This document shows, one piece after another, positions 43,159 through 52,036 of a DNA stretch of 64,000 nt. Each line of letters starts with the position of its first letter. Positions within the stretch are counted from its first letter, which is position 1. Origin of the DNA: Phyllobacterium endophyticum (GTDB lineage Bacteria; Pseudomonadota; Alphaproteobacteria; Rhizobiales; Rhizobiaceae); contig NZ_PGGN01000002.1 of assembly GCF_003010935.1 (NCBI RefSeq), positions 434,001 through 498,000 on the forward strand, read 5' to 3'. The notes under the pieces were generated by a model. The model made no database searches and was not told where the DNA came from. It saw nothing but the letters and a program-made list of their open reading frames with translations. The position numbers and the translations under genes were made by a program.

Positions 43159-43983
43159 ATGTCCGCAAGCAATCCGATAAAGATGACCGGATCCGTCAAG
43201 CAGATGGACCCGATCTGGCATGCGATCCGCGCGGAAGCCGAAGAGGCCATCCGTAGCGAACCGCTTCTGGCGACATTCCTCTATACGACAATTCTCAACC
43301 ACCAATCGCTTGAGGAAGCGGTGATACATCGCATTTCCCAACGTCTCGACCACCCGGATGTGGAATCGGAACTGCTGCGCCAGACATTTACGGCGATGGT
43401 AGAGGCGGTGCCGTCATGGTCGCAGATCCTGCGCGTCGATATCCAGGCGGTTTACGATCGCGACCCCGCTTGCGACCGGTTTATCGAGCCGGTGCTCTAT
43501 TTCAAGGGTTTCCAGGCAATTCAGACCCATCGGCTGGCCAATTGGCTCTGGAAGGAAGGGCGGAGAGACTTCGCACTCTATCTGCAAAGCCGTTCCTCCT
43601 CGGTTTTCCAGACCGACATTCACCCGCAAGTACCGATGGGCCAGGGTGTGTTCTTCGACCATGCGACTGGCATTGTCGTCGGTATGACCGCTGTCATAGA
43701 AGACAATGTCTCGATACTCCAAGGTGTCACCCTCGGCGGCACCGGCAAGGAAACGGGCGACCGGCATCCAAAGATACGTCATGGTGTTCTTATTGGCGCG
43801 GGTGCAAACATTCTCGGCAATATAGAGATTGGTCACTGCTCGAAAGTAGCGTCGGGTTCAGTGGTGCTGAAACCTGTTCCTCACAATGTGACGGTGGCCG
43901 GTGTTCCTGCCCGAATTGTTGGCGAAACCGGTTGCGCCGAACCCTCGCGCGCCATGGACCAACTGGTAACCAATTTCGAATGA
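43159..43983 (+). CDS. cysE: Serine O-acetyltransferase
   Basis: 274 residues. Makes O-acetylserine from serine and acetyl-CoA, the first step of cysteine synthesis. The N-terminal helical SATase domain (WHAIRAEAEEAIRSEPLLAT) is followed by left-handed hexapeptide repeats: FQTDIHPQVPMGQGVFFDHATG with catalytic Asp/His, GVTLGGTGKETGDRHPKI, GHCSKVASGSVVLKPVP. The normal C-terminal tail for inhibition by cysteine is present. A palindrome GCTGA-TCG-TCAGC (43112-43124) lies before it and may be regulatory. Confidence 0.97.
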   Translation: MSASNPIKMTGSVKQMDPIWHAIRAEAEEAIRSEPLLATFLYTTILNHQSLEEAVIHRISQRLDHPDVESELLRQTFTAMVEAVPSWSQILRVDIQAVYDRDPACDRFIEPVLYFKGFQAIQTHRLANWLWKEGRRDFALYLQSRSSSVFQTDIHPQVPMGQGVFFDHATGIVVGMTAVIEDNVSILQGVTLGGTGKETGDRHPKIRHGVLIGAGANILGNIEIGHCSKVASGSVVLKPVPHNVTVAGVPARIVGETGCAEPSRAMDQLVTNFE

Positions 43984-44092
43984 AGGACGGCGAAGCCGTT
44001 CTTCTCGCTGCGAGTGGATCGGAAACAACCCTTTACAGGGGTGACTCTCGCGTGGCAAAAGCGCCTGAATTGCACATGACAGGAGAGCTCGC

Positions 44093-44299
44093 GTGAAACC
44101 CGACGAACTGAAGAAACTCGACAGCTATTTCAAGCGGACGTTCAGAAACACGGAGCTCACTGTTAAGGCTCGTCCACGCAAGGATGACTCGGCCGAACTT
44201 TATCTGGGGGATGAATTTCTTGGCCTGATATACAAGGACGAGGACGAGGGTGAACTCTCCTATAACTTCTCCATGGCCATCCTTGAGATGGATCTCTAA
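44093..44299 (+). CDS. DUF3126 family protein
   Basis: 68 residues, start GTG with CAGGAG 8 bases before. KKLDSYFKRTFRN, KDDSAELYLGDEFLGLI and the acidic YKDEDEGELSYNF segment mark DUF3126, a small cytoplasmic protein conserved in rhizobia and usually just after cysE, as here. Function unknown. Confidence 0.92.
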   Translation: MKPDELKKLDSYFKRTFRNTELTVKARPRKDDSAELYLGDEFLGLIYKDEDEGELSYNFSMAILEMDL

Positions 44300-44314
44300 A
44301 GTTGATGGATTGGC

Positions 44315-44336
44315 GTGACGCCCATCGAAGCGTCAC
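44315..44336. terminator. Hairpin between convergent genes
   Basis: GTGACGC, 8-base loop, GCGTCAC (44315-44336). There is no T-run on either strand. The right arm includes the stop codon of the minus-strand gene. It probably limits read-through from both sides. Confidence 0.45.
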
Positions 44337-45058
44337 TTCGGCCCTTTGAGACGGGCGCCGGCAAATGCCCGAACCTGCCGATCCAAATTTTGCCAGTCCG
44401 CCAGCATTTCCCTTGGAAAGCGATAGGTTACCTGCAAATCGTCACCGACGAATATATCCCGCTGGCATGATGCCAGACTGTCTTTCGACGATACTTGGTC
44501 GAGACAGCGCGCCACGAATGGCGCGCGCCCTTCCTGTTCCGGCGCAATCAGCAGCTCCTCGTCGATAAAGCCGCTGTCAGTGCGAAACTTCTGTACGGTC
44601 AATCCGCTTGGCTCCTTGACGCCGGGTGCCTGCGTGAGCGTGCTATAAATCGGGCCGTACCGCCCTGACATGTCTTCGGAGGTGGCTTTGGGTTCAAAGG
44701 TCAAGAATAGCAGGCGTTTTTCTGACTGCGAACCATTGAAATCGGCCAGGAACTCGGGACGATACCCGAGCATTTCCGGCCAACGCAGATAGAGATAGAC
44801 ACGGTCAGCGACCCCGTCCCGGCGCTGTCTCGCAAACCGGATCATATTCGCCGGAAGCTCAAGAACATTGTTGCCAATGACGATTTCGCGTGGCGTTGCG
44901 TCTTCCGTGTGGCCGCCGAGGGAAATGGCGTGACCAAAAAAATGGCCCGCCGCAGTGAGGGCAAGGGATAGAAGGGCGAGCGTGGCGGCGACAAAGAAGG
45001 CGCGTTGCACGAACAGACTGCCCATCATCGGTTCGATTTTCGGTAGCTGGGAGTGCAT
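44333..45058 (-). CDS. Membrane-anchored protein of unknown function
   Basis: 241 residues. One membrane segment at about 17-37 (RAFFVAATLALLSLALTAA) and a soluble domain of about 190 residues that should face the periplasm, with a Cys pair (in VARCLDQ and LASCQRD). It is rich in aromatic and charged residues; I see no enzyme motif. It resembles unnamed proteins of rhizobia. ATG 45058 is preceded by GGTGAACC; the frame could start at 45142. Confidence 0.7.
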   Translation of the reverse strand: MHSQLPKIEPMMGSLFVQRAFFVAATLALLSLALTAAGHFFGHAISLGGHTEDATPREIVIGNNVLELPANMIRFARQRRDGVADRVYLYLRWPEMLGYRPEFLADFNGSQSEKRLLFLTFEPKATSEDMSGRYGPIYSTLTQAPGVKEPSGLTVQKFRTDSGFIDEELLIAPEQEGRAPFVARCLDQVSSKDSLASCQRDIFVGDDLQVTYRFPREMLADWQNLDRQVRAFAGARLKGPK

Positions 45059-45190
45059 GAGGTTCACCGGTATCAAATCTGTATCAGTATAGATCGGTAA
45101 CTGCTGATTTATGGTTAACCGCAGTTGAACGTGCCTCGCCAAGTATCCAGCGCTTCGCTAAGCTCGGCAACGAATCCATGGAGCAATTCG

Positions 45191-45718
45191 ATGCCGATAT
45201 ACGCGCTTGACGGACAATCGCCGGAATTCGAGCACCGGACCTCCAACTGGATTGCGCCCGATGCGACGATAGTCGGCAGGATATTCCTGGGCGAACACGC
45301 CAATATCTGGTTTGGCGTGGTGCTGCGCGGTGACAACGAGTGGATCCGTATCGGGCGTAACAGCAATGTTCAAGAACATGCGGTCATGCACACCGACATG
45401 GGCTATCCACTCACCGTGGGAGAGGGCTGCACGATAGGCCATCGCGCCATGCTCCACGGCTGCACCATCGGCGACAATTCGCTCATCGGCATCGGTGCAA
45501 TCGTTCTGAATGGCGCCAGGATAGGAAAGAATTCGCTTGTCGGTGCGGGCGCGCTTGTGACGGAACGCAAGGAGTTTCCGGATAATTCGCTGATCGTGGG
45601 GTCCCCCGCCAGGGTAGTCCGGACGCTGGACGAGACGTCCATCGCCGGCCTCAGGCTTTCAGCTGCCCATTATGTCGAGAACGGCAAACGCTTTATGCAG
45701 GGTTTGAAGATCGACTGA
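45191..45718 (+). CDS. Gamma-class carbonic anhydrase-like protein
   Basis: 175 residues, left-handed beta-helix of hexapeptide repeats. The zinc ligands of the family fit His 67 (AVMHTD), His 84 (IGHRAMLHG) and His 89. Members include CaiE/PaaY-like proteins and the gamma carbonic anhydrases linked to complex I; activity is not certain. GGAG stands 7 bases before the ATG. Confidence 0.92.
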   Translation: MPIYALDGQSPEFEHRTSNWIAPDATIVGRIFLGEHANIWFGVVLRGDNEWIRIGRNSNVQEHAVMHTDMGYPLTVGEGCTIGHRAMLHGCTIGDNSLIGIGAIVLNGARIGKNSLVGAGALVTERKEFPDNSLIVGSPARVVRTLDETSIAGLRLSAAHYVENGKRFMQGLKID

Positions 45719-45725
45719 CGGCAGT

Positions 45726-45745
45726 TGCCCGCCCGTAGCCGGGCA
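45726..45745. terminator. Hairpin after the carbonic anhydrase gene
   Basis: TGCCCG, 8-base loop, CGGGCA, flanked by CAGT/ACTG that extend the pairing. No T-run. It sits between two convergent genes. Confidence 0.4.
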
Positions 45746-45769
45746 GGCGGACTGCTGATACTGCGATAG

Positions 45770-46366
45770 CTACTTGATGCTGCCGACCAGAAGCTGCCGC
45801 TCGTCATTGATGGAAACCCACGCGCCGGTATTATTCGCGGCCTGGCGTTTCAAATAGTCGTAGTTGGTTTCGTTCCATAGCTTTATCCGCGGCTCAAGAT
45901 TGTCGAGAACGTAATCACCGCGATCAGTGCGGACGGTGAGGACGGCATGGCCTTCGCCGTTCATCTGCCGGACGACCGTTATGAGAAGATCGCTGATTGG
46001 CACGCCGCTTTCGTTGAGAAGCTTTCGCTTCAAAAGGACGTAATCTTCGCAATCGCCAACACTCGTGGGATAGGACCAGACTTCTGCCTTGCCCCAGATA
46101 TCCATGTCGGTCGCAGGCTGGATTTGCGTATTCACCTGATTGTTGATCTGGAGCATGAGATTCCAGATCTTCGGCGTCAGGGCAGCAGGACCGCGGTCGC
46201 TACTCCTTATGTTGCACTCGCTTTTGTAGGACTGGCAGAATTCATAATGTCCGATCGGCTGAGACGTGCGCCCACCTGTTTTCATGAATGCGGCGCTCGA
46301 ATCGGCTTGGGCGGTCATGCACATCAACAAGAAGGCCGCGCCAAGCAATATGGTGTTTCTTATCAT
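45770..46366 (-). CDS. Bacterial transglutaminase-like cysteine proteinase (BTLCP)
   Basis: 198 residues. Signal peptide (cut after AQA), then the Cys-His-Asp triad: Cys in SVGDCEDYVLLKR, His in GEGHAVLTV, Asp in YVLDNLEP. This family sits in the periplasm; in other bacteria such as Pseudomonas LapG it cleaves surface adhesins under cyclic-di-GMP control, but the gene lacks a LapD partner here. Its ribosome site GGGGAG lies in a hairpin GTCTCC/GGAGAC (46374-46393), which may limit translation. Confidence 0.9.
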   Translation of the reverse strand: MIRNTILLGAAFLLMCMTAQADSSAAFMKTGGRTSQPIGHYEFCQSYKSECNIRSSDRGPAALTPKIWNLMLQINNQVNTQIQPATDMDIWGKAEVWSYPTSVGDCEDYVLLKRKLLNESGVPISDLLITVVRQMNGEGHAVLTVRTDRGDYVLDNLEPRIKLWNETNYDYLKRQAANNTGAWVSINDERQLLVGSIK

Positions 46367-46680
46367 TCCCGTCGTCTCCCCGGTTGAGGAGACAATGACA
46401 GAGAGAGTTTGATTGAGCGGAAATGCCGAAGAGTAAATATGAATCAAGTTAGTAGCAAAAAATAAACGAATTAGACTACAACTAAGTATTAATATAAGTT
46501 ATTATTTTATTTAAATGCAATAGATCTCGAGATTTGCGTAGCTGAGTACGATTAATCATTTGTTTCGTTGAATATTGCTTGCTTTAAAGGGGCTTAATGC
46601 ATTCAAGCAAATTGCGAATGCCGTGCCCGAATTCAGCGGCATTCTCGACAGAAAAAATTCGCAGATATGAAATTCTTTTC
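46367..46680. other. 314-bp AT-rich spacer
   Basis: No gene. 46440-46580 is strikingly AT-rich (estimated by eye at less than one third GC) among GC-rich neighbours, with many TA steps and runs of T and A. It carries the promoter of the BTLCP gene. Such islands in rhizobia are typical targets for MucR/Ros- or H-NS-like silencers; that is inference. Confidence 0.45.
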
Positions 46681-47289
46681 TCAGCCTTCGAACGCGATAT
46701 CGATCGCTTCGCGACTTTGCACCGTTGCGAACTCGATTGCGATGCCTTCTTCGAAGTGGCGAACGACACGACCGCGCATGGATCCGAGCACAACCTGGCT
46801 ATTCAGGGCAGGGCGCATGCGCAGTTCGACGGCGGCTCCCGATATGGAGAGGTCAAGGATGCGGCAAGGATATTGCCTGCCATCGGCCATTGAAAGGGTC
46901 GTGATCGGGTTGCGTGGTGCAATGCGCTGATGACGGCGATCCTCAGGCATGTCCAGTTCATGCTTGTTGGCAAGCCAGGTCAGCTGTGCGGCGATCTTGT
47001 TCTTCTTGCGGTCCGAAGCGGCCAGCGCCAGAAGGAACCCGCCATTGACCATGCGCTCTACTGTTCCTTCGACACGGCCTATGTGATCGATATAGGCGAT
47101 GATCCGCTCGCCATTATTAGCCATCACGTCGGTGGTGATGACCACATCGCCTGGGGACATTTCATCGATCTGGCAAACGTGCTCGGTACGATCAGCCAGC
47201 ATGAAACGGCCGTAGAGCTGCACCTTCACGCTATGATATTTGCCCGCGGCGGCAAGGTTGGGGCTCGAGACGTCACGGTAGGCTTGCAT
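46681..47289 (-). CDS. PilZ domain protein
   Basis: 202 residues. The C-terminal half has the cyclic-di-GMP signature RRHQRIAP (Arg-x3-Arg) and DLSISGAAVEL (Asp-x-Ser-x2-Gly). The N-terminal half looks like a second, degenerate barrel of the same fold. It would act as a cyclic-di-GMP receptor. It is next to the BTLCP gene, which elsewhere works in the same signal route. Confidence 0.92.
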   Translation of the reverse strand: MQAYRDVSSPNLAAAGKYHSVKVQLYGRFMLADRTEHVCQIDEMSPGDVVITTDVMANNGERIIAYIDHIGRVEGTVERMVNGGFLLALAASDRKKNKIAAQLTWLANKHELDMPEDRRHQRIAPRNPITTLSMADGRQYPCRILDLSISGAAVELRMRPALNSQVVLGSMRGRVVRHFEEGIAIEFATVQSREAIDIAFEG

Positions 47290-47397
47290 GAAGGCTGTCC
47301 AGATTTTTGGGAATCGACAGAGTCTGATGATCGCAAATTACGCCACAAGTCTTAACGCGAAGGTAATGACAATCTCCAGTTGTCATAACTTACTAAC

Positions 47398-48030
47398 CTA
47401 ACCGATGATCTTTCCGCCATCGAACACCCGCAAATGCGCGACCTTGCGGCTGATAATTGACTGACTGGCAGCCAAACCTTTTGTTCCGGGAATTTCCGGA
47501 TCTGCGGCCATTGCACTACTGCTCAGGCTGCGCGACGGGTACCGTGGATCAATGATCGAGATCGACTGAATACGATTTTCGATGATCGCATCGGATTCAA
47601 GCCAGAACGGCCTGCCTGGAGACGTAACCATGCCCAATACGTGGCGGTCATTGGCCTCGTTGGCGAGAGGCAGGAGAATCAACTGGAAGAGCGCCTTGCG
47701 GCCGCGAGTGGTTCTGCCTTCGAAATTCAGCTGGACGACTGATTTGTTGGTCATGCTGTTTTTGACGAGACGTGCGATATTGCTGCGATCTCTCGTCTGC
47801 CAGAGCGAGGCGAAGGCCAAACCTCTCAATTCACGGCCGTAGATTGAGCAAATGCGGGTTCCGGCGAGACGGAAACGCGGTTCGCCATGACCCAGCGCCT
47901 GTATGATAAATGTGTCGGCGAGATTTTTCCCGATCGATGCAGGTGCGACTTCCCGGCGCTCGGGCGCGGCCCGCGTGCCCCGTAACCTGTTCCAGTATCC
48001 AAAAAGCTCGTTAGTTCCATCATTTCGCAT
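47398..48030 (-). CDS. PAS_5-type PAS domain protein
   Basis: 210 residues. Residues 1-140 match the alphaproteobacterial PAS_5 family (LFGYWNRLRGTRAAPERREV, FRLAGTRICSIYGRELRG). The C-terminal 60 are variable. There is no output domain, so it may bind a ligand or partner only. Function unknown. Monocistronic on the minus strand. Confidence 0.9.
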   Translation of the reverse strand: MRNDGTNELFGYWNRLRGTRAAPERREVAPASIGKNLADTFIIQALGHGEPRFRLAGTRICSIYGRELRGLAFASLWQTRDRSNIARLVKNSMTNKSVVQLNFEGRTTRGRKALFQLILLPLANEANDRHVLGMVTSPGRPFWLESDAIIENRIQSISIIDPRYPSRSLSSSAMAADPEIPGTKGLAASQSIISRKVAHLRVFDGGKIIG

Positions 48031-48338
48031 GGGATCGATTTTACTTCCGGTACCAACGGGGAACTCTTGTCACGCCGACTCTGTCACTGACGTCCCACGC
48101 GCGCTACCGGCGATATTCGAGTCTCCACCGCCGGTCCCGATTAAGGTTAACAAGTGGTTTCGATTGAGATGCTTCCGGTGGTGTGAGACATTGACCTCAC
48201 TAGAGTTTGCATGATGAGCTATCCTGAAATTCGAGGCCGCCCAGATCCACTGAGCGGCCTTTTTTTCTGTTCGCCGGGCCTTTGCGCCAAGAGCCGAACA
48301 AGATAGCGTTCCGCGAGAGAAACAGGTTACAGGCGACA
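48031..48338. other. 308-bp divergent spacer with an orphan terminator
   Basis: Between the PAS_5 gene (minus) and the rhomboid gene (plus). No protein-coding gene is visible. It holds a full plus-strand terminator at 48234-48266 with no plus-strand gene before it, and a TTGACC (48192-48197) that could be part of a promoter. A small RNA is possible here. Confidence 0.45.
48234..48266 (+). terminator. Rho-independent terminator without an upstream gene
   Basis: AGGCCGC (48234-48240) and GCGGCCT (48254-48260) form a 7-bp GC-rich stem, followed by seven Ts. The closest upstream plus-strand gene is over 2 kb away, so it must end a small RNA or serve as an attenuator for the rhomboid gene. Confidence 0.8.
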
Positions 48339-49073
48339 ATGAGCGATCCAGCGGAAATCCGGAACCGTTCCACCAAGGACGAACCGATCTTCAACATTCC
48401 GGTTGTGATCCTCGCAATCATGGCCCTGTGCGCTGGTATCTATGTACTTGAAAACTACGTGCTAAGTGACGAGCAAAACAGCGCTTTTCTATGGAATTTC
48501 GCCTTTATTCCAGCCCGGTTCTCGGAATATGGCGGTTTCGCCTCACCGGCCGCCTGGCTCACGAGCATAAGCTACTCGCTGCTGCATGGCAGCGTCGCCC
48601 ACATAGCGCTCAATATGATCTGGCTCGCTGCCTTCGGGTCGCCACTGGCGGCTCGAATAGGCCCGCTGAGGACAAGTCTTTTCTGGATCGTCACATCCAT
48701 AGCCGCCGCGATGACGCATTTCGCAGTCTATGCAGACAGTGTCGCGCCATTGGTTGGCGCATCGGGTGCTATCTCAGGCATGATGGGCGCAGCCGCACGA
48801 TTTGGGTTTCGTCGCTCGACCTTGCGCAATTCGGCAGCCTTCGTTGGTGATATCCTACCGATAAATGTGGCACTTCGCATGCGAACTGTCTTGACGTTTC
48901 TGGGGGTGTGGTTTGCGACCAACATCCTCACGGGGATGCTATCCGTTGGAGTCGACAGTTCCGCAACAATCGCCTGGGAGGCCCATATCGGCGGCTTCTT
49001 CATAGGCTTTTTCGGCATTTCCCTGTTCGACAGACCCGACAATGGTCGAACAGAGCCGGAACTGATGTTATAA
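48339..49073 (+). CDS. Rhomboid-family intramembrane serine protease
   Basis: 244 residues with six membrane helices. HIALNMIW (His 88, Asn 92), GASGAISG with Ser 142, and His in WEAHIGGFFIGF give the catalytic Ser-His pair. ATG 48339 has an AGG site; the open frame extends upstream into the terminator. A hairpin ATTGCAA-AGCGG-TTGCAAT (49073-49091) follows it. Substrates unknown. Confidence 0.93.
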   Translation: MSDPAEIRNRSTKDEPIFNIPVVILAIMALCAGIYVLENYVLSDEQNSAFLWNFAFIPARFSEYGGFASPAAWLTSISYSLLHGSVAHIALNMIWLAAFGSPLAARIGPLRTSLFWIVTSIAAAMTHFAVYADSVAPLVGASGAISGMMGAAARFGFRRSTLRNSAAFVGDILPINVALRMRTVLTFLGVWFATNILTGMLSVGVDSSATIAWEAHIGGFFIGFFGISLFDRPDNGRTEPELML

Positions 49074-49179
49074 TTGCAAAGCGGTTGCAATAGCCCGCGC
49101 TTACGCGCACCATAACCCGCACCATCGGGGGTACCGAACGGGGTGCGGTGGATGAGGCCAATGTGCAAGGAGGATGTAC

Positions 49180-49611
49180 ATGACTGTCAAACAAATTCTC
49201 GAACGAAAAGGCTACGACGTATTCAGCACGACGCCGGAAACGACTCTCGGCGATGCGATCACCATCCTTGCAAATCACAAGATCGGCGCAATCGTCGTTT
49301 GTGACGGGAATAGTGCCATCAAGGGGATTTTGTCGGAGCGCGACGTTGTAAGGCAGATTGCCGCGCAAGGCGCCGATGCGTTGTGGAAGCCGATTTCTGA
49401 AAGCATGACCATGAAGGTCAAGGTCTGCAGCGAAAACCACACGATCAACCAGGTCATGGAAATCATGACCCGGGGCCGGTTTCGCCACCTTCCTGTTGAA
49501 AAGGACGGGCGGCTTCACGGCATCGTTTCGATTGGTGACGTCGTCAAACTTCGCATAGAGGAAGTGGAGCGCGAGTCGGAGGAGATCCGCAGCTATATCG
49601 CGACGGCTTGA
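49180..49611 (+). CDS. CBS-domain pair protein
   Basis: 143 residues with two CBS domains: DAITILANHKIGAIVVCDG, GILSERDVVRQIA and INQVMEIMTRGRFRHLPVEKDG, HGIVSIGDVVK. Binds adenosyl nucleotides in most families. ATG 49180 has AAGGAGG 7 bases before it; ATG 49174 would overlap that site. It is convergent with the patatin gene at a distance of six bases. Confidence 0.93.
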   Translation: MTVKQILERKGYDVFSTTPETTLGDAITILANHKIGAIVVCDGNSAIKGILSERDVVRQIAAQGADALWKPISESMTMKVKVCSENHTINQVMEIMTRGRFRHLPVEKDGRLHGIVSIGDVVKLRIEEVERESEEIRSYIATA

Positions 49612-49617
49612 AGAGGA

Positions 49618-50586
49618 TCAAAACACGAGTTTTTGCATGCGCTCAAGCTCGCCGACGCGAGCCATTGTCTCTTCGTAGCCAAGTCTGATCGCCTCGTCAG
49701 CCCGGTGGAACTCGGCCAATCCGACATGTCCGATCTTGGGCATCAACATGATGTCGGGCGGATCACCTGCCATGCGGGCACGTGAAATCCGGTCCTGGAT
49801 GATATTGAACGATTCCATCATGACACCCGTGATACCCAGCCGCTTGGAATAGGACGGCTGCCCGCGCGCGGATTCAGTATCGGACCTGCCGGGCGCCGGG
49901 GCTTCGGCCGCATGCTTGATCACGGCAGCACGGCCAAACTGGTCATAGTGCAGATTGACGGCCACAACCAGCGGCTGCTCATAAGACCGGCAGACCGCTA
50001 CGGGAACCGGATTTACCAGCGCACCGTCAACGAGGGTCCTGCCGTTGCATTCAACGGGTTCAAACACACCGGGCAGCGCATAGGAGGCACGCATGGCTGT
50101 TATCAAACTGCCTCGCGTCAGCCAGATTTCGTGACCAGTATTGATCTCGGTACATACTGCGATAAACCGTTTGGGCAGGTCCTCGATTGCCAGCTCTTCA
50201 AGATGCTCGCGCAGGCGGCGATCCAGTTTCATGCCGCCGAACAGTCCATTGCCGCGGAAGCGCAGATCCAGCAGGCTGAATATGCCGCGCTTGGTCAGGC
50301 TGCGCGCAAAATCCTCTAGCTGATCGAGCTTGCCGCCGAGATAGCAACCACCGACGAGGGCGCCGATCGACGTTCCTGAAATCATAGAAATCTCGATGCC
50401 AGCCTCATCAAGTGCACGCAGGACGCCGATATGCGCCCAGCCGCGCGCCGCGCCGCCACCCAGCGCAAGCGCAATCGGTGTTTTGCTGTCTCGGGGCTTT
50501 TCCGGCGTGATTACTGGCACATCCGGAGTGTTATCTATACCGATTGGTTCCGCCGCACGCATCCGGCGCGATGCCCATTCGAGCAT
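49618..50586 (-). CDS. Patatin-like phospholipase (RssA/YlbK type)
   Basis: 322 residues. Oxyanion loop GGGAARG (43-49), nucleophile GTSIGA (Ser 73) and the Asp of DGALVNPVPV make a complete Ser-Asp dyad. Likely a cytoplasmic or membrane-associated lipid hydrolase. An insert near residues 230-260 is rich in Ala and Pro. The N-terminal 35 residues are unconserved. Confidence 0.92.
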   Translation of the reverse strand: MLEWASRRMRAAEPIGIDNTPDVPVITPEKPRDSKTPIALALGGGAARGWAHIGVLRALDEAGIEISMISGTSIGALVGGCYLGGKLDQLEDFARSLTKRGIFSLLDLRFRGNGLFGGMKLDRRLREHLEELAIEDLPKRFIAVCTEINTGHEIWLTRGSLITAMRASYALPGVFEPVECNGRTLVDGALVNPVPVAVCRSYEQPLVVAVNLHYDQFGRAAVIKHAAEAPAPGRSDTESARGQPSYSKRLGITGVMMESFNIIQDRISRARMAGDPPDIMLMPKIGHVGLAEFHRADEAIRLGYEETMARVGELERMQKLVF

Positions 50587-50705
50587 GGCACTTTCTCCTG
50601 AACACTACTTTCACATTATCCCTCGGATTGGTATTCAAAGGATAAATATCGCGTAATTATGACCTCTTCGCCAACCGACGAAATAGGATTACGTATTCCG
50701 GATTT

Positions 50706-51125
50706 CTAATCCTGCAACTCCAGGATCAATGAAGATGTTCCGCCTGCCGTGACGACTTTGCGGTAAAAGCAGGAGTTGCGGCCCGTATGGCAGGTGGGGC
50801 CCTCGCCGGCGACGCTTACCTTCAACCAAAGGGCATCCTGGTCACAGTCGGTGCGCATTTCCAAGACGGTCTGCATATTTCCGGAAGTCTCCCCTTTTTT
50901 CCAGAGAGACTTTCGCGATCGCGACCAATAATGGGCGATGCCGGTTTCCAGCGTGAGTTTCAGTGCCTCGCTGTTCATGTAAGCGACCATCAACAATTGA
51001 TTGTCCCTGGCGTCCGTGACCACGGCGGTCAACAGGCCCGAGGCATCGAACCGCGGTGCAAACACCACCCCTTCTTCGACGTCGTGTTTATCGGGCAGGG
51101 ACGCGGTGAACAGTTCGTTGGGCAT
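50706..51125 (-). CDS. hisI: Phosphoribosyl-AMP cyclohydrolase
   Basis: 139 residues. Third step of histidine synthesis. Metal motifs: [31 protein letters not shown] and [12 protein letters not shown] (Zn cysteines). This is the single-function form; the HisE part is separate in this order of bacteria. It follows folE by 16 bases and probably shares its transcript. Confidence 0.96.
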   Translation of the reverse strand: MPNELFTASLPDKHDVEEGVVFAPRFDASGLLTAVVTDARDNQLLMVAYMNSEALKLTLETGIAHYWSRSRKSLWKKGETSGNMQTVLEMRTDCDQDALWLKVSVAGEGPTCHTGRNSCFYRKVVTAGGTSSLILELQD

Positions 51126-51141
51126 TTGAGTGTTTTTCGCT

Positions 51142-51768
51142 TTAACGGCCTCTGACCAATGTCATGAACCGGACCTGTTCGTTGACTTCGGTCTTGAACG
51201 AACCAGTGAACGTTGTCGTGGTTGTAACGGAACCCGACTTGCGGATGCCACGCATGGCCATGCACATGTGCTCGGCTTCGATCATGACTGCCACGCCGCG
51301 CGGGCGCAACGAATCCTGAATTGCCGCTGCGATCTGGGCGGTCATACTCTCCTGCGTCTGCAGGCGGTGGGCGAAAATATCCACGACACGCGCGATTTTC
51401 GACAGGCCAACGACCTTCTCCCCGTCGGGCAAATAGGCGACATGCGCCTTGCCGATTATGGGCACCATGTGATGTTCGCAGTGTGAGAAGAAAGGAATGT
51501 CCTGGATGAGGATCATGTCCTCGTATCCGGCAACCTCCTCGAAGGTGCGGCCAAGCACGTCCGCCGGATCCTGCGCGTATCCGGAAAACAGTTCCTTATA
51601 AGTGTTTGCCACGCGCTGCGGCGTGTCCAGCAAACCCTCGCGGTCGGGATTGTCACCTGCCCACAAGAGCAAGGTGCGAACTGCTGCTTCGGCTTCTTCC
51701 TGGGTGGGACGTCGAGTAATATCCTGCTTGCCAGTTGAGGACTGCAAGACTTTAATTATAGCATCCAT
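51142..51768 (-). CDS. folE: GTP cyclohydrolase I
   Basis: 208 residues. First step of folate synthesis, GTP to dihydroneopterin triphosphate. Zn and active-site motifs: [57 protein letters not shown] 51768 has GGGAG 7 bases before; longer frames lack conservation. folE-hisI pairing is common in rhizobia. Confidence 0.96.
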   Translation of the reverse strand: MDAIIKVLQSSTGKQDITRRPTQEEAEAAVRTLLLWAGDNPDREGLLDTPQRVANTYKELFSGYAQDPADVLGRTFEEVAGYEDMILIQDIPFFSHCEHHMVPIIGKAHVAYLPDGEKVVGLSKIARVVDIFAHRLQTQESMTAQIAAAIQDSLRPRGVAVMIEAEHMCMAMRGIRKSGSVTTTTTFTGSFKTEVNEQVRFMTLVRGR

Positions 51769-52036
51769 CGCGATCTCCCGTAGCCGCCCTCTGAGGAGCG
51801 ACGAGTTAAACGGCAATACACGATAGTCGCTCCACTGGAACGGACGGTGTATTGAATTTCGGGCAAGATAGCATTCGCTGCCCAATCGACACAGCAACCA
51901 GCCGTAGAAATTTAGTCGTACGACTTTGTGCTTGTGTGCTCCAATACTATATAGATAACGAATGCAGGATTCATAGGGTCAAAGCGATGCATAATGACGC
52001 GTTTGCGATGAACAGTGTGTCGGGGAATGGGCGAGC

